Under the pieces are notes generated by a model that ran no database searches, was not told where the DNA came from, and saw nothing but the letters and a program-made list of their open reading frames with translations. DNA of 64,000 bases from Cycas panzhihuaensis (Eukaryota; Cycadophyta): the NCBI GenBank assembly GCA_023213395.1, contig CM041465.1, positions 205,103,741 to 205,167,740 on the forward strand, given 5' to 3'. The position numbers were made by a program, and so were the translations under genes. This document shows, in pieces, positions 21,091-31,935 of the stretch; positions within the stretch are counted from its first letter, which is position 1, and every line of letters starts with the position of its first letter.

Positions 21091-24000
21091 ATCAGAATCT
21101 AAAATCAACAATAGGTTATTTCTATCTAGCTTTTCAAAACCGGGAAAAAGAGGATGATAGTTGGTACATTGACTCCGGTTGTTCCACCCACATGACCCAT
21201 AAAGAACAATTATTTCAAACTTTGGATACAAATAAGAAAGGGTCTATTATGTTTGGAGACAACACTTCTCACCAATCGATTGGAAAGGTAACATTGCCTT
21301 ATTGGTGATAGTGGTGAATATAAATATTTAAATGATGTTCTATATGTCCCCGCTTTAAGGAAAAACTTACTATCGGTAGGACAGATGATGGGACAAGACT
21401 ATAAAATAATTTTTGACAACGGCGAATGTGTCATTAAAGACAAAGCGACAAAATGAAGCTATTGTTGCTAGGGGTATCATGACTAAAGATCGCCTATTTA
21501 AACTTACTATCACCCCTCGATACATATGCCCTTAGAACCACAACTACTATGGATAGTGACCTATGTCATCGACGTTTGGCCACCTTAATTATACAAGTTT
21601 AGCCCTTATGAAAAGATTAGATATGGTTAATGGCTTACCCCTATTGATGTTAACAAAGAGTTGTGTGAGGATGCCTTCTTGGAAAACATCATAGAAAGTT
21701 TTCGGACTTTAGCCATCGGACATCCGCCTCTTCAACTCGTATACAGATATTTGTGGCCCAATGGCCACTCCCTCATAGCGGTGCCAAATATTTCCTTACA
21801 TTTATTGATGACTTTACAAGAAAGACTTGGGTGTTCTTTCTCAAATACAAATCTGATGCTTTCGACCACTTTGTTGACTTCAAAACCTTTGTTGACCGAC
21901 AAAGTGGATATCATATCCTCTCCTTAAGATCAGATAATGGGGGAGAATTTACCTCTAATATCTTCAAGGATTCGTATCCAACATGGGATTAGGCGACAAC
22001 ATACCAACCCCTACACCCCACAACAAAATGGTGTGGTGAAAGGAAAAAGAACTATCGTAGAAATGGCACGTTGTATGCTTAAAGATAAAAACTTAGGCCA
22101 TGAATTTTGAAATTTGAAGCGATCCATACCGTGATCTACTTACTTAATCGATGTTCCACAAAAGTCATTAGAGGAAGACACGGAAGAAGCATGGATAGGT
22201 TATAAACCTAGTATCCAGTCACCTTAAGGTATTTGGGTCATTTAGCCTATGCCCACATCCACGACCAAAGAAGAACCAAATTAGATGATCATAGTGTAAA
22301 ATGTATCTTTATTGGATATAGTGAATCATCAAAATCTTACAAAGTTTATGATCCCAAATCCAGAAAAGTTATTACGAGTAGGGATGTCAAATTTCAAGAA
22401 GACACCTACTATCAAAATAATCACGAACAACAAAAGGACATTACCATTAAGTTTAATGCATCAAATACATCCAAATATGTGCCACCTATGTGGAGGAACT
22501 CTCGAAACTACTAGGAAACAACATCCCTCAACCACCATCACAACCACTACCTAAATGGGTTCACGCAATCATGACTTAGGAAATATATTAGATAACAATC
22601 AAGATCTACACGTTCACACAAAGTTAACTTTGCTCTAATGAGTAAGTTACTTGAAAGTCATGAGCCTCAAACATTTGGTGAGGCTAATCAACATGAGTGT
22701 TGGCAAAAAGCCATGCAAGAGGAATATAAATCTATCGTTAAAAATGATACTTGGGAACTTGTAGACTTACCACCAAGAAAGAAAGCCATTGGAACCAAAT
22801 GGGTTTATAAGACTAAGTTCCACTCGATGGATCAATTGATAAATATAAAGCTCGTTTAGTTGCCAAAGGATATGCCCAAAGAGAAGGCATAGACTATCTT
22901 TGAAACGTTGCCCGATTGCTAGAATGGAATCGATTCGCATGATAATAAATTTAGCGCTCAAATGGGTTGGCTTTGTTTATCAAATGGACGTAAAAGTGCT
23001 TTCTTAAATGGTTATATACAAGAAGATATCTATGTCTCTCAACCCCTCGGTTTTGAAGTCAGGGGGGAAGAAAACAAAGTGTATAAGTTAAAGAAAGCGT
23101 TATATGGTCTAAAACAAGCACCTAGGGCTTGGTATTCCGTATAGACACATATCTTAAAGATCAAGGGTTTGAAAGATCTCAAGGATCCAAACCTATACAC
23201 TAAAATTAAAGGAGATTCGATATTGATCGTAGGACTTTCGTGAGCGACTTAATTTATCTAGGAAATGACTCCCAACTCTTAAGTCAATTTAAAGAAGCTA
23301 TGTGTAAGGCATTGAAATGACAGACTTAGGTCTTATGCACTACTTCTAGGATTGGAAGTGTAGCAAGATAAACAAGGAATTTTTATATCTCAACGTAAAT
23401 ATATATTAGACCTTCTACAAAGATTTAATATGACAAGCTGTAAACCATTGTCAATACCGGTGAAATTGGAATTAAACTCTCTAAGACAGATGACTCAACT
23501 TGATTGATCCCACTCATTATAGACAACCGATTGGTAGCCTACTTTATTTAACCTCTACTCGACTGATATAACATATTAGTAAGTGTTGTATCTAGATTTA
23601 TCACGAGGATCCAAAGACATCCCATTGGCAAGTGCTAAAAGAATCCTCGGATACCTTAAAGGGACTTGAGACTTTGGATTATACTACAAACCTACATCCG
23701 AGTTTCGCTTAAGCTGGTTACTGATTGATTAGGTGGTGATATTGATGATAGAAAATCTACTTGGTTATGCATTTAGTATGGGATCACGGTAGCTTGGAGT
23801 ACAAAGAAACAAAATCTGCTTCCTTATCCACGGTGAGCGTAATATAAAAGCGCAGATGTTAGGAGCACGTGAATCAATCTGTTAAGAAGACTCTTACAGA
23901 TTTTCAAATTAAGCAATGAAGGCCCCACTAACATTTGGTGTGACAATCGGGCGCTATTCAAATGACCAAAAATCCAAGATTCCACCGAGAACAAAGCACA

Positions 24001-24202
24001 TTGAAACTCAATACCACTTTATTCGGGAACTTGTACAAGCGAGAGATAGAGTTGACTTATTGTAGCAGAAGATCAAGCAATGGATATTTTACAAAGGCCT
24101 TGGGAAAAATCAAGTTTGAAAAGTTCGAGAGATGATTTAGGAGTCATACACATTGGGCTTATGGGGAGAATGTTGGGAATAATCCCAATGTTTGTGCACT
24201 AG
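21091..24202 (+). pseudogene. copia-B pol: protease, integrase, RT, RNase H, with many frameshifts
   Basis: Protease has the intact site WYIDSGCSTHMTH (about 21160) in a frame overlapping the end of gag. GAG-pre-integrase traces lie at 21480-21690. Integrase is in several frames at 21740-22070 (FIDDFTRKTWVFFL, LRSDNGGEF, then NGV). RT starts near 22640 (CWQKAMQEEYKSIVKNDTW, GTKWVYKTK) and reads LNGYIQEDIYVSQPLGFEV and ALYGLKQAPRAWY before further shifts. RNase H traces follow from about 23640. Breaks are mostly short indels rather than stops. The last frame (DDLGVIHIGLMGRM) runs into the 3' LTR and stops at 24200-24202. Confidence 0.88.
24158..24170 (+). other. copia-B polypurine tract
   Basis: ATGGGGAGAA directly before the 3' LTR. 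It is also coding, since the terminal pol frame passes through it. Confidence 0.75.
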
Positions 24203-24497
24203 GCGCTTAGGGCCCCTCAAGCCACCTTTGAGGGCCCCTAGGGCACCTTGAGCCGCTCAAAGCCGCCTGCAGGCCACTCACGTGAGGTATTCACAGATTA
24301 TTTATTTTTATATTTTTCAAACTAACCTTAATTGTTGTGCAGCTAGGGTGATGGCGCCCGACGCCTCCCCGAATTCTCTATATAAGGGTTGGGAATACCT
24401 CCCTGGTGTTTATTAACACCGCCACTCTTTCAGAAATCGCCGTTGTACTCAAGATGAAAGTGTTGTGATGTCCTGCTTTGCTCCTCCGGCTCCATCA
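24171..24497 (+). repeat. copia-B 3' LTR
   Basis: 327 bp, TGTTGGGAA to CTCCATCA, with TATA box CTATATAA at 24378-24385. Followed by TGGTA, the second target duplication copy, and then by resumed copia-A RT. Confidence 0.94.
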
Positions 24498-24502
24498 TGG
24501 TA

Positions 24503-25586
24503 TGTAAGGATTGACAAATATCTTCAAGATAAAGGCTTCTAAAGAAGTAATTCAGATTTAAATCTTTACATAAAGACCTCCAAGGACTCTCTTTTGATTG
24601 TTACAGTATATATTGATGATTTAATCTACACGGGTAATGATGATGAATTACTTTAAGAATTCAAAAGAGATATGAATTCTGAATTTGAGATGACAGACTT
24701 GGGACAATTACATTATTTCCTTGGAATTGAAGTATGGTAGGATAATAGTGGAATATATATGTCTCAAAGCAAATATGCTATGGATATCTTAAGGAAATTC
24801 AACATGAGCGATTGTAATTCCTGTGCCACTCCCATTAAAGTTAGATTAAAACTAAGTAAGCATGAAGGATCCATCTCAGTTGACCCCACTCTATATCGCC
24901 AGCTAATTAGAAACCTCATGTATCTTACTAATACCAGGCCAGACATAACATATGTTGTTAACTTAACCTTAAGGTTCATGGGAAATCCTAAGCAGGAACA
25001 CTGGAATGCTGCCAAAAGAATACTCAAATACATAAAGGGAACAATTGATCATGGTCTCTTTTATAATTCTTCAAACAAATGCAGCTTGATTGGCTATTTT
25101 GATGCAGATTGGGCCAATGATATGGAAGATAGGAAATCTATCACAGTTTATACCTTCAACATTAGTTCAGCAGCAATATCTTAGAACATAAAGAAACAAC
25201 CCATTATATCATTATCCACAACAGAAGCAAAATACAAGGTAGCTGAAGTAGTAAGTCAAGAAGCTGTTTGGATTAGAAGACTACTTGAAGATCTACATCA
25301 AAGGCAAAGCAATCCTACGATAATCTGTTGCGATAATTAAAGCACAATTCAAATGTCAAAGAATCCAGTCTTAAATGCAAGAACAAAGCATATTGAGATT
25401 AAACATCACTACATTCGAGAGTTGGTTCAAGAAGGACAGATTGAACTTGTACATTGTAGAATAGAAGATCAAATTATTGATATATTTACAAAGGCTCTAC
25501 CAAAGATCAAGCATTACAAGCTTAAGAAAGGTTTGGGAATTTGTCAAAATGTGCATTATAGGGGACTGTTAGAAAAGATCTTGTAA
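24503..25586 (+). pseudogene. copia-A pol 3' part: RT C-terminus and RNase H, broken
   Basis: Continues the RT from 16222. RIDKYLQDKGF is followed by the catalytic YIDDLIYTGND (about 24610), LGQLHYFLGIEV and an open stretch 24759-25184 with MSQSKYAMDILRKFNM, ATPIKVRLKLS and LMYLTNTRPDITY. RNase H has Asp in GYFDADWAND, Glu in STTEAKYK, and a damaged CCDN. It ends ELVHCRIEDQIIDIFTKALP. The stop (25584-25586) lies 20 bp inside the 3' LTR. Four or five nonsense codons. Confidence 0.93.
25557..25566 (+). other. copia-A polypurine tract
   Basis: ATAGGGGAC just before the LTR; short and interrupted by one pyrimidine. Confidence 0.65.
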
Positions 25587-25759
25587 TGCACATTTGTCAG
25601 CTTACAAGGTTTATATCTTTACAATGGTTGGTTTATATTATACTCATAAATTTATGAGTATTTAAGCTTTGTATTTTGTACTTTTTAATTAATTGAAGTA
25701 GAGGTATCTCACGATACCGTTTCGGTCCTAGAATTTTCAGTTGAGTTGCAGATTCAACA
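25567..25759 (+). repeat. copia-A 3' LTR
   Basis: 193 bp, TGTTAG to TTCAACA. The 22 bp palindrome recurs at 25640-25661. Followed by AGTTC and the rest of the Ty3-1 LTR. Confidence 0.95.
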
Positions 25760-25764
25760 AGTTC

Positions 25765-25935
25765 TTCTCTCCCAACTTGCTGTAGCAATCCTTTTCATAC
25801 TCAATAGAGCACAAAAAGAAGGAATTTTATAAGAAAATTTAAAATATCTTCAAATTTATATAATATTATTATAAATTTGTTTTGGATTTGTTTCAATTGG
25901 ATTAAGTCTTCACTTTTCCATTCAAATTTGGATCA
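25765..25935 (+). repeat. Ty3-1 3' LTR, second part
   Basis: Matches about 5935-6106 of the 5' LTR, ending GATCA and followed by TATAT (25936-25940), the outer target duplication. Confidence 0.92.
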
Positions 25936-25940
25936 TATAT

Positions 25941-26782
25941 TATGTTAAAAGTAGATACCACTAAAGACTTAAAACTAACATGCAACAATATCATTGAAAC
26001 TTAATAGAGAATACACAATGGTACCAACTAAATAAATGAAAGATAGATGTGGTACAAGGAGAGTGATATCACAAATGCCTAATTGAAATCACATAGTTAT
26101 ACTATTGAAAGTATATAATAGATATATGATATGATAAGTGTAACATTACAAAAGATACAAATAAATATACAGTATCATTGCCAAAGCATACATAAGGATA
26201 TATGGTATAATAGAACAACATATAATATAATATAAATTTATAAAAAAATAGTAGAATGACAAATTAAGTATTGAAATTAGAATCACCATGAAGAGGGCAT
26301 GCATCAGTCATTGGTATGACAATGAAATCAAATTAGAAATCAAATACAAAATGGCTTGTTTTAGTGTTAGAAAATAAGGGAGGTGACTTGACACCTTAAA
26401 GAGTCAACATGCTAATTAACTTCCAAATCAAAATATAAAATGTTACTTATAGAGAATGAAGCAAGAGAAAAGACTCATAAACTCATATCATAAAGTTAGT
26501 TTTTAAGAGAAACATTCTATTTTTTATGGGATAATCATGAAGTCATCTTCAAGAAGTAGGAAATGAGGTTATAGAAAAAGGAAGAATTATAAAAGGGGCA
26601 TAACATTTTCATATGATATGCTTTTTTGACACATGAGTACTCAATTGATATCTACTCAAAGATATGTACATAGTGGTGTATATGAGAGAAGTAATTATAT
26701 TTAACATTAAAATAAAATATATAAAATAAAATAAAAATATATAAAAAACCATAAAAAATACTCATGTTATCTAAAATGAAAT
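25941..26782. other. No gene seen; decayed element
   Basis: AT-rich; no motif recognised on either strand. By position it would lie 3' of the - strand RNase H and tandem repeats of the old gypsy remnant, so it may hold its 3' UTR or LTR. Confidence 0.4.
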
Positions 26783-26915
26783 ACTTAGAGGAGTATAGAC
26801 TTATGTTTAACTTATAAGATAACTAACTTAGAGGATAACTTAATATGTGTTTAAACCATATAAGCCAACTTAGAGGAGTATGAGCTTGTGTTAACATAAA
26901 ATAGACACTTAGAGA
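26783..26915 (-). repeat. Short tandem repeat, about 42 bp unit
   Basis: The word ACTTAGAG begins units at 26783, 26826, 26868 and 26907 (period 39-43), followed by GTAT..CTT.TGTTTAA. Read on the - strand the unit resembles the array in Ty3-2 at 48700-49190 (TAAAC.AT...CTATACTCC). This supports a related element in - orientation here. Confidence 0.6.
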
Positions 26916-27641
26916 AGCCATGAGAGAGTGAACCAATAATGAAGAATCATCCATGTGAAACAATAATAATTGACAAAAATTACAATGAAGAAATTGAATC
27001 AAATAACTATCATAACCAAATGGAGGCTTATAAATTTGTATCTCCATAACAAAAAAGATATTATAGAGGATATATCCCATATCATCGTCGGAAAGGATAT
27101 GTAATATATAAAAGTAATCCAAATAAATGCTCATTTAAATACAACATTAAGTAAATAATATACAATCAAATGTAGTATTAGGTAAATGATATGCAATAAT
27201 ATGTGATCTAATACATGTTTAACTATTGAGAGTGGAACCATGCCTAACATTCCTAGATTTTAGAAAAGAAGACCAAAATTAAGGAAATAGTTTATCTCTT
27301 TAGTAATAGATCTTGATGGAACTCATGTAATAAAGAATGAACATTGGTAACATCTTATCTTACATCTGCACGTATAATATTACCAAAAATTTATTTATAT
27401 TTTATCAAGGTTTTATAAGTGTGACATGTTAGGGATTGTATTTAGAATGTTTGGTTTATATATTATGTAAAAATAAGATTGACCAAATCATCTTCTTTAA
27501 AATTTTAAGCTCAGGAAATATGAACAGTAGAAGCAATAGAAAACTAAGTTGATAAATGCCTAGTTTAGCAATTAAGAGTGTAGAACTAAGGATTAAGAAC
27601 TTAAAAAATAAGGGTTAGCTTCTGGGTAATGAGAAGTAAAT

Positions 27642-27869
27642 TTATATAAATAATAATTGGTCTATTATAAATTTGTAAAACATCAAAAGGGCTCCAATTA
27701 TAGTAGTGTACTCAACATAGTCATTAGTGGTAGATAAAATAAACAATATTACCCTAGGTAAAATATTTTTAGTTTGATCTGAAATAATCTGAGAAGTAGA
27801 GGGACCTAGATTTTCTTGACTTCTCCCATCTGCATGAATGTACAAAGCCATGATAAGATAATAATCCAA
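27642..27869 (-). pseudogene. Extra (archaeal-type) RNase H fragment of a Tat-like gypsy remnant
   Basis: 75 residues on the - strand with ADGRSQENLGPSTSQIISDQ and NDYVEYTTIIGAL. It aligns with the extra RNase H of Ty3-2 (44822-45225), which has TDRGSRENLEPSAFSWVIYDQ and a NNEAKY-type motif. The first catalytic Asp (A-D-G) and the Glu are present; the D-S-Q segment and the last Asp are not recognisable. It is oriented like the - strand integrase at 53095-54030, from which it is separated by element F. Confidence 0.7.
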
Positions 27870-28070
27870 GACTTATATTAAAAAAAATAATCTAATGGAT
27901 ATATGAGAGTGAGAGAATTAGTTAACAAGGAGAATAATTTAATAATGCAAAATCTCTATGTTCATACAAAAATCAACTGAAGTTGTGACATCCAAGAATA
28001 ATATTTTTAATATCTAACTCTATCTAGCTATAACATCTCTTTTTCACATCAATCTAACTTATTTTCCATT

Positions 28071-28341
28071 GAATGACAATGTGAAGCTAGGTGAACTAGC
28101 CACCGTTGAACTCTTTGGTCAAGATTTTATATTTGTATGATTAAATGAATATATGATTCAATGAATGATACTATAAGACTAATGAAACCAATCACCAATG
28201 AACTCATAGAGAAGTTGATGATATAATCAAACAAAGGTTGGTGGTTTAGTGAATGACTAGGTTAAACTCATAAATAAGTCACCAATGAACTCATCAATAT
28301 ATTGAGAACATACGAGAAAGAACTTTTTGTTTTCTTTTTAA

Positions 28342-28402
<61 letters not shown>

Positions 28403-28503
28403 ATCAAATCTTTTATAATGTTTTATGATCTAAATATATAATTTAATGAATGACTATGTGAGACCTATTAAAAAACTAGGTCTCCACTAAATCCATAGAC
28501 AAG
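28071..28503. repeat. Tandem repeat of about 90 bp, with a (TC)27 expansion
   Basis: Units begin with GAATGA(C/T) at 28071, 28163, 28251 and 28448 (steps 92, 88, 197). Each continues with a degenerate CACCAATGAACTCATAGA(G/C)AAG-like segment. The double-length last step contains the microsatellite. Confidence 0.65.
28345..28398. repeat. (TC)27 microsatellite
   Basis: An uninterrupted run of 27 TC units. Confidence 0.98.
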
Positions 28504-29821
28504 ATGGCAATCATTTCAAGAGAGTTACCTTTAAATATGAGTAAGACAAATTAGTCTATTTAAGGATTTTTATCTGGTTTCATGAGTATTTAACAAAACA
28601 TAATTTACAAGATAACTAAAGTGTTGCTGTATTAGACTAAATCATGGAAAATGTTGGAGTATTAATCAAATGCTAATTTCTAATTTAGGTGAAGAGCATT
28701 GACATGTGTGCGAATATATGTGTTGGGATATAATTGAGTAGTCTAGGAAAATATAATCTGTAAGGATTATAAGAGATTACATGAGTAAATGTAATGACTA
28801 ATGAGACTAATCATGCATAAATAGTGTAAAAGGGTACAGAAAAGGAGTAAAATATTATGTGAAACCTTATCATTTCCTTAAAAAAATTTCAGTGAAATAT
28901 AGGTATTTATATGTAAAAAGATATTTTGTCAGCAAAAAAACCTAATTCCCCATGAAAAAATGATCATAAATATAAGTAATAAAAGCAAAACATAAATAAA
29001 AAATTAAAAAAATGCATAAAAGGTAAACATACTTATAAACAAAACCTTTTAACAATCTTATATTTCATTTATACTTCCATCTAATTAAGTGAGAAAGAGA
29101 TTTTATGATATCTTGAGCTAGATGTAAGCATTTTTTGTGAAATTTATTTCATTGTGATCGAATTAGAAAAATGGCTCATATGGAACCATATCTAATAAAG
29201 TTTCTTTCGAAAAATTCATATTTTTTTGTTATTTCCGTGCTTTAGGATTTATAAATAAATTTTCATGAAAAATACAAAATTCTCCACTAAATTCAATTTT
29301 ATCCTTTTGATAACATTAATTATTTATATTTACAACAATCTTAAATCATTAAACAAGTGTTTAATATCCAAAAATTGTGAAAAAAATTTGATTTTGTGAT
29401 AAAATTTTGACATGCAATATACAATCATATACCATAGATTATGTGATTTCATTTATACTATGCCATAAATAGAGCCATATAAATTGTAGTATAGGGTTAT
29501 AATGGTACCATGCAAAATGACAATTTTTAAGCAGTATGATCACATGAATCATATTAATGAGATACAATTATAAGAAGCAATATGACTTGTGATAAAAAGT
29601 AAATTCATTTTAGACATGAGTTTTATCATTTTAATCAAAATTTTAAGATTTATTTTTTGTTTTTTTTTTAATATTATCTATGAAGTCACAAATAGAGAGA
29701 ATTTAGGGTAATTTGATGTATTTTGATAAATCAAGCAATAGATGGAGATAAGGCTATTTTAAGATAATGTGGATTATTTTGTACATATTACTCAACTTAG
29801 TTATATATTGATGGGAGATTT
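28504..29821. other. No gene seen
   Basis: AT-rich, many stops in all frames, no recognised motif. It lies between the tandem repeats and the PMD-like ORF. Confidence 0.5.
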
Positions 29822-30600
29822 ATGATTGATCTTGTGAGGCATTGGGATCCTAGGCAATATGTCTTCCATTTTCTAAGAGTGGGTGAAATCATGATTACTG
29901 TGCATGATATACATATAATTATAGGTTTACCTTATAGAGGTGAGAAGGTGGTACTTCATAACTTACTAGTAGAGGCAGGGGCTAGAGATGCAACCAATCA
30001 ATATCTCAAAAGTATGCAAGATAAATGTCATCCTAGAGGAGTGAGAGTAGATGACATTGTAGTCACACATCAAGTGCCTTTGGCATGCAAGGTTATCATC
30101 TTATTATTGGTGCTTAAGATTTTATATAAACAAAACTTCTTATAAGTACTAGGTGGATGGGCAATACTTATCTAATGATGTGAGAAAGGGACATGTCTAA
30201 ACTGGTTATCATTTATATTAAGTAGCATGTGCCACCAATTGGATGTAATCAAGATAAAGGGAAGTGGTAACTTCTCTTATTTTATGGTGTTGATATATTA
30301 GTTGTTTGATAAATTTCTATTAACAACTCTTTAAGGGAAAACTTCTGATATAAGGGTTAATGAGCCTACTATCAACCATTAGATGAGCTACGTAAGATGT
30401 ATTTAATATCATGGAAGAGTTTAGGCTCTTAATTTTGACATACTTTGAGCTATTGATGAGATAATAAATCCTTATAATGGATTTTAGTGGAATTTCAATG
30501 AGGAAAATGGAGATCAAGTAATGAGAGCTAGTTAGAGGGACATGCTAGAGAGAGGCATGTTGAGGAGGCATAACCATAGAGGGAATGATGAGGATTAAGG
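29822..30600 (+). pseudogene. Plant mobile domain (PMD)-like accessory ORF, broken
   Basis: 29822-30145 is open: MIDLVRHWDPRQYVFHF, then VGEIMITVHDIHIIIGLPYRG, which follows the plant mobile domain (aminotransferase-like) pattern of W.P...FH...GE..IT..D...I.GLP..G. After the stop at 30145 the frame continues readable with GGWAILI, LNWLSFILSSMCHQLDVIK and GSGNFSYFMVLIY, ending near QVMRAS.RDMLERGMLRRH. The same layout, read antisense, occurs in Ty3-2 (46325-47850). PMD proteins are often carried by transposable elements; no enzymatic activity is implied. It is antisense to the surrounding - strand gypsy remnant. Stops at several positions make it non-functional. Confidence 0.68.
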
Positions 30601-31577
30601 TGAGCCAATACCTTGTCATTGAGATGCAAGCCTTGAGATTTGCATAGGATCTTAAGAGATAGTATCATATCAAAGGAGGTAGGATTCAATGATAATGAGG
30701 GTTTGTGATATCACCCTTTTCTTCTCTTTCTATTTCATTATATCATTAATTCATATTGATTTTTTTATTTGTATGAAATCTAATTAAATGTTTTTTTTAT
30801 ATGTAAATGTGCAGATGATATATGGTATCATAGTGAGCCATGGATTAGATGATTTGTTCCTATTTATTTATGATGATGATGACAATCTAGAGGAGCTCTT
30901 AATGCATGGGATTTGTATATAATTTCCCCCTATATAAGACACTTTACACTAATAATTCAAGTGTGAAGTAAGTATATGCAGCATCAAACTAAGATCACTA
31001 GACTATAGGAGTGAGTCAATAGTTTAGAGACTATATAAGATCTTTCTCAATAGATAAAAAAAGAAATAAGACTTCATATAAAAGATTTGGGGGGAGAGAT
31101 ATGATAGTTGAGAGGAAGAGGACCAATGACTAGTCTAGATGCCTCTTTGAGTAGTTGACATGAATCTTTTAGAGATAGAGATAGACGTGGTAAGAGGGGT
31201 TCTTAGATAGATGATAGACCTTCTTCATAAACATAGGAGAGAGATATAAATATATGATGTACATGCTTATGGATAGATAGGGCTATCCCACATACTGTCA
31301 TGTGTTATTTTTGAGATTATATGTGTGTGTGTGTGTATCATTTAAATTTTTTAAGGATAAACAATAACACATATATAATATTTTATTATGATGAATTAAT
31401 GTTTAATTGTGTGATTTAATTAATTCTTGAGTAGTTTATTCTCTTAGAAGTGTATATATGACTTACCATAGTTTAAGCATTTTACAAATCTATTTTTGGA
31501 ATAATAGTCTTTTCTTGTTGTATAATCCATGTATAATTATACATAACATTTACATAAGAACTATGAACCAATAAGGT
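30601..31577. other. No gene seen
   Basis: AT-rich with a short GT run (31323-31337). No domain recognised. It may include the C-terminal, charged part of the PMD-like ORF near 31080-31260, but I cannot support that. Confidence 0.45.
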
Positions 31578-31582
31578 TATAT

Positions 31583-31925
31583 TATTAGAATAAGATGTAA
31601 ATCTGTGACAATCGACTTAACATTAGAATAACAATAAAAATGAAGTGAATATAAAACAATGAAACAAAGCATAAAAGAATGAAGTATGCACAAGGTTAAG
31701 CACAATAGAAATTGGGAAGAATGGCCAAACATAAATTTATGTGAAAATCATATACATACTTATACAACATCTTGCTACATGTGAGAACCCTCAAATGTCA
31801 ACCATTATGTGTTGTCACATATTTTAAGGTGGCACATAACTCAAGATGACCAGTAATATAAAATATAAATAATATGATAGAGTGTGTGAATGGGGTTGAA
31901 ATGTAGTTAGATATTACATTTAACA
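31583..31925 (-). repeat. Element F 3' LTR
   Basis: On the - strand begins TGTTAAATG. Shares long blocks with 52743-53089, such as ACAACATCTTGCTACATGTG on the + strand (about 31758 and 52930). The lower end is set by alignment to the other LTR, accurate to a few bases. Confidence 0.8.
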
Positions 31926-31935
31926 TTCCCCTCTG
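31926..31935 (-). other. Element F polypurine tract
   Basis: On the - strand CAGAGGGGAA directly precedes the LTR start. Confidence 0.7.

Larger units (their letters stand above)
16223..24497 (+). mobile_element. copia-B: Ty1/copia element nested inside copia-A RT
   Basis: LTRs 16223-16557 and 24171-24497 (TG...CA) are flanked by TGGTA at 16218-16222 and 24498-24502. Primer site at 16560-16572, gag from 19980, pol to 24202, purine tract before the second LTR. Length 8.3 kb, long for copia because of a 3.4 kb leader. Pol order identifies Ty1/copia. It is younger than copia-A by nesting, yet its pol has many one- or two-base shifts. Confidence 0.95.
11687..25759 (+). mobile_element. copia-A: Ty1/copia element inserted in Ty3-1 3' LTR, itself interrupted by copia-B
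   Basis: LTRs 11687-11879 and 25567-25759 (193 bp each) are flanked by AGTTC at 11682-11686 and 25760-25764. An iMet primer site follows the first LTR and a purine tract precedes the second. Pol order is protease, integrase, RT, RNase H, which is Ty1/copia. Removing copia-B and one TGGTA copy leaves about 5.8 kb with a continuous RT. The 5' LTR starts TATTAG instead of TGTTAG (one G to A change). Confidence 0.95.
4964..25935 (+). mobile_element. Ty3-1: gypsy LTR retrotransposon, interrupted in its 3' LTR
   Basis: Complete element structure: LTR (4964-6106), iMet-type primer site (6113-6125), gag, protease, RT, RNase H, integrase, polypurine tract, and a 3' LTR split by copia-A (10740-11686 and 25765-25935). 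The target duplication TATAT flanks it at 4959-4963 and 25936-25940. LTRs begin TGATC and end GATCA. Without the nested copia elements it would be about 6.9 kb. The domain order (integrase after RNase H) makes it Ty3/gypsy; the iMet primer and a possible C-terminal chromodomain-like tail would fit a chromovirus. The coding region has many nonsense codons. Confidence 0.93.

Noticed and set aside
24488-24515. A second copia-B LTR/primer-site junction
   Set aside because: CCATCATGGTATG looks like an LTR end plus TGGTAT primer site, but TGGTA here is the target duplication and the sequence continues as copia-A RT.
28345-28398. GAGA-type regulatory element
   Set aside because: A pure long TC run without a nearby gene or promoter is better treated as a microsatellite.
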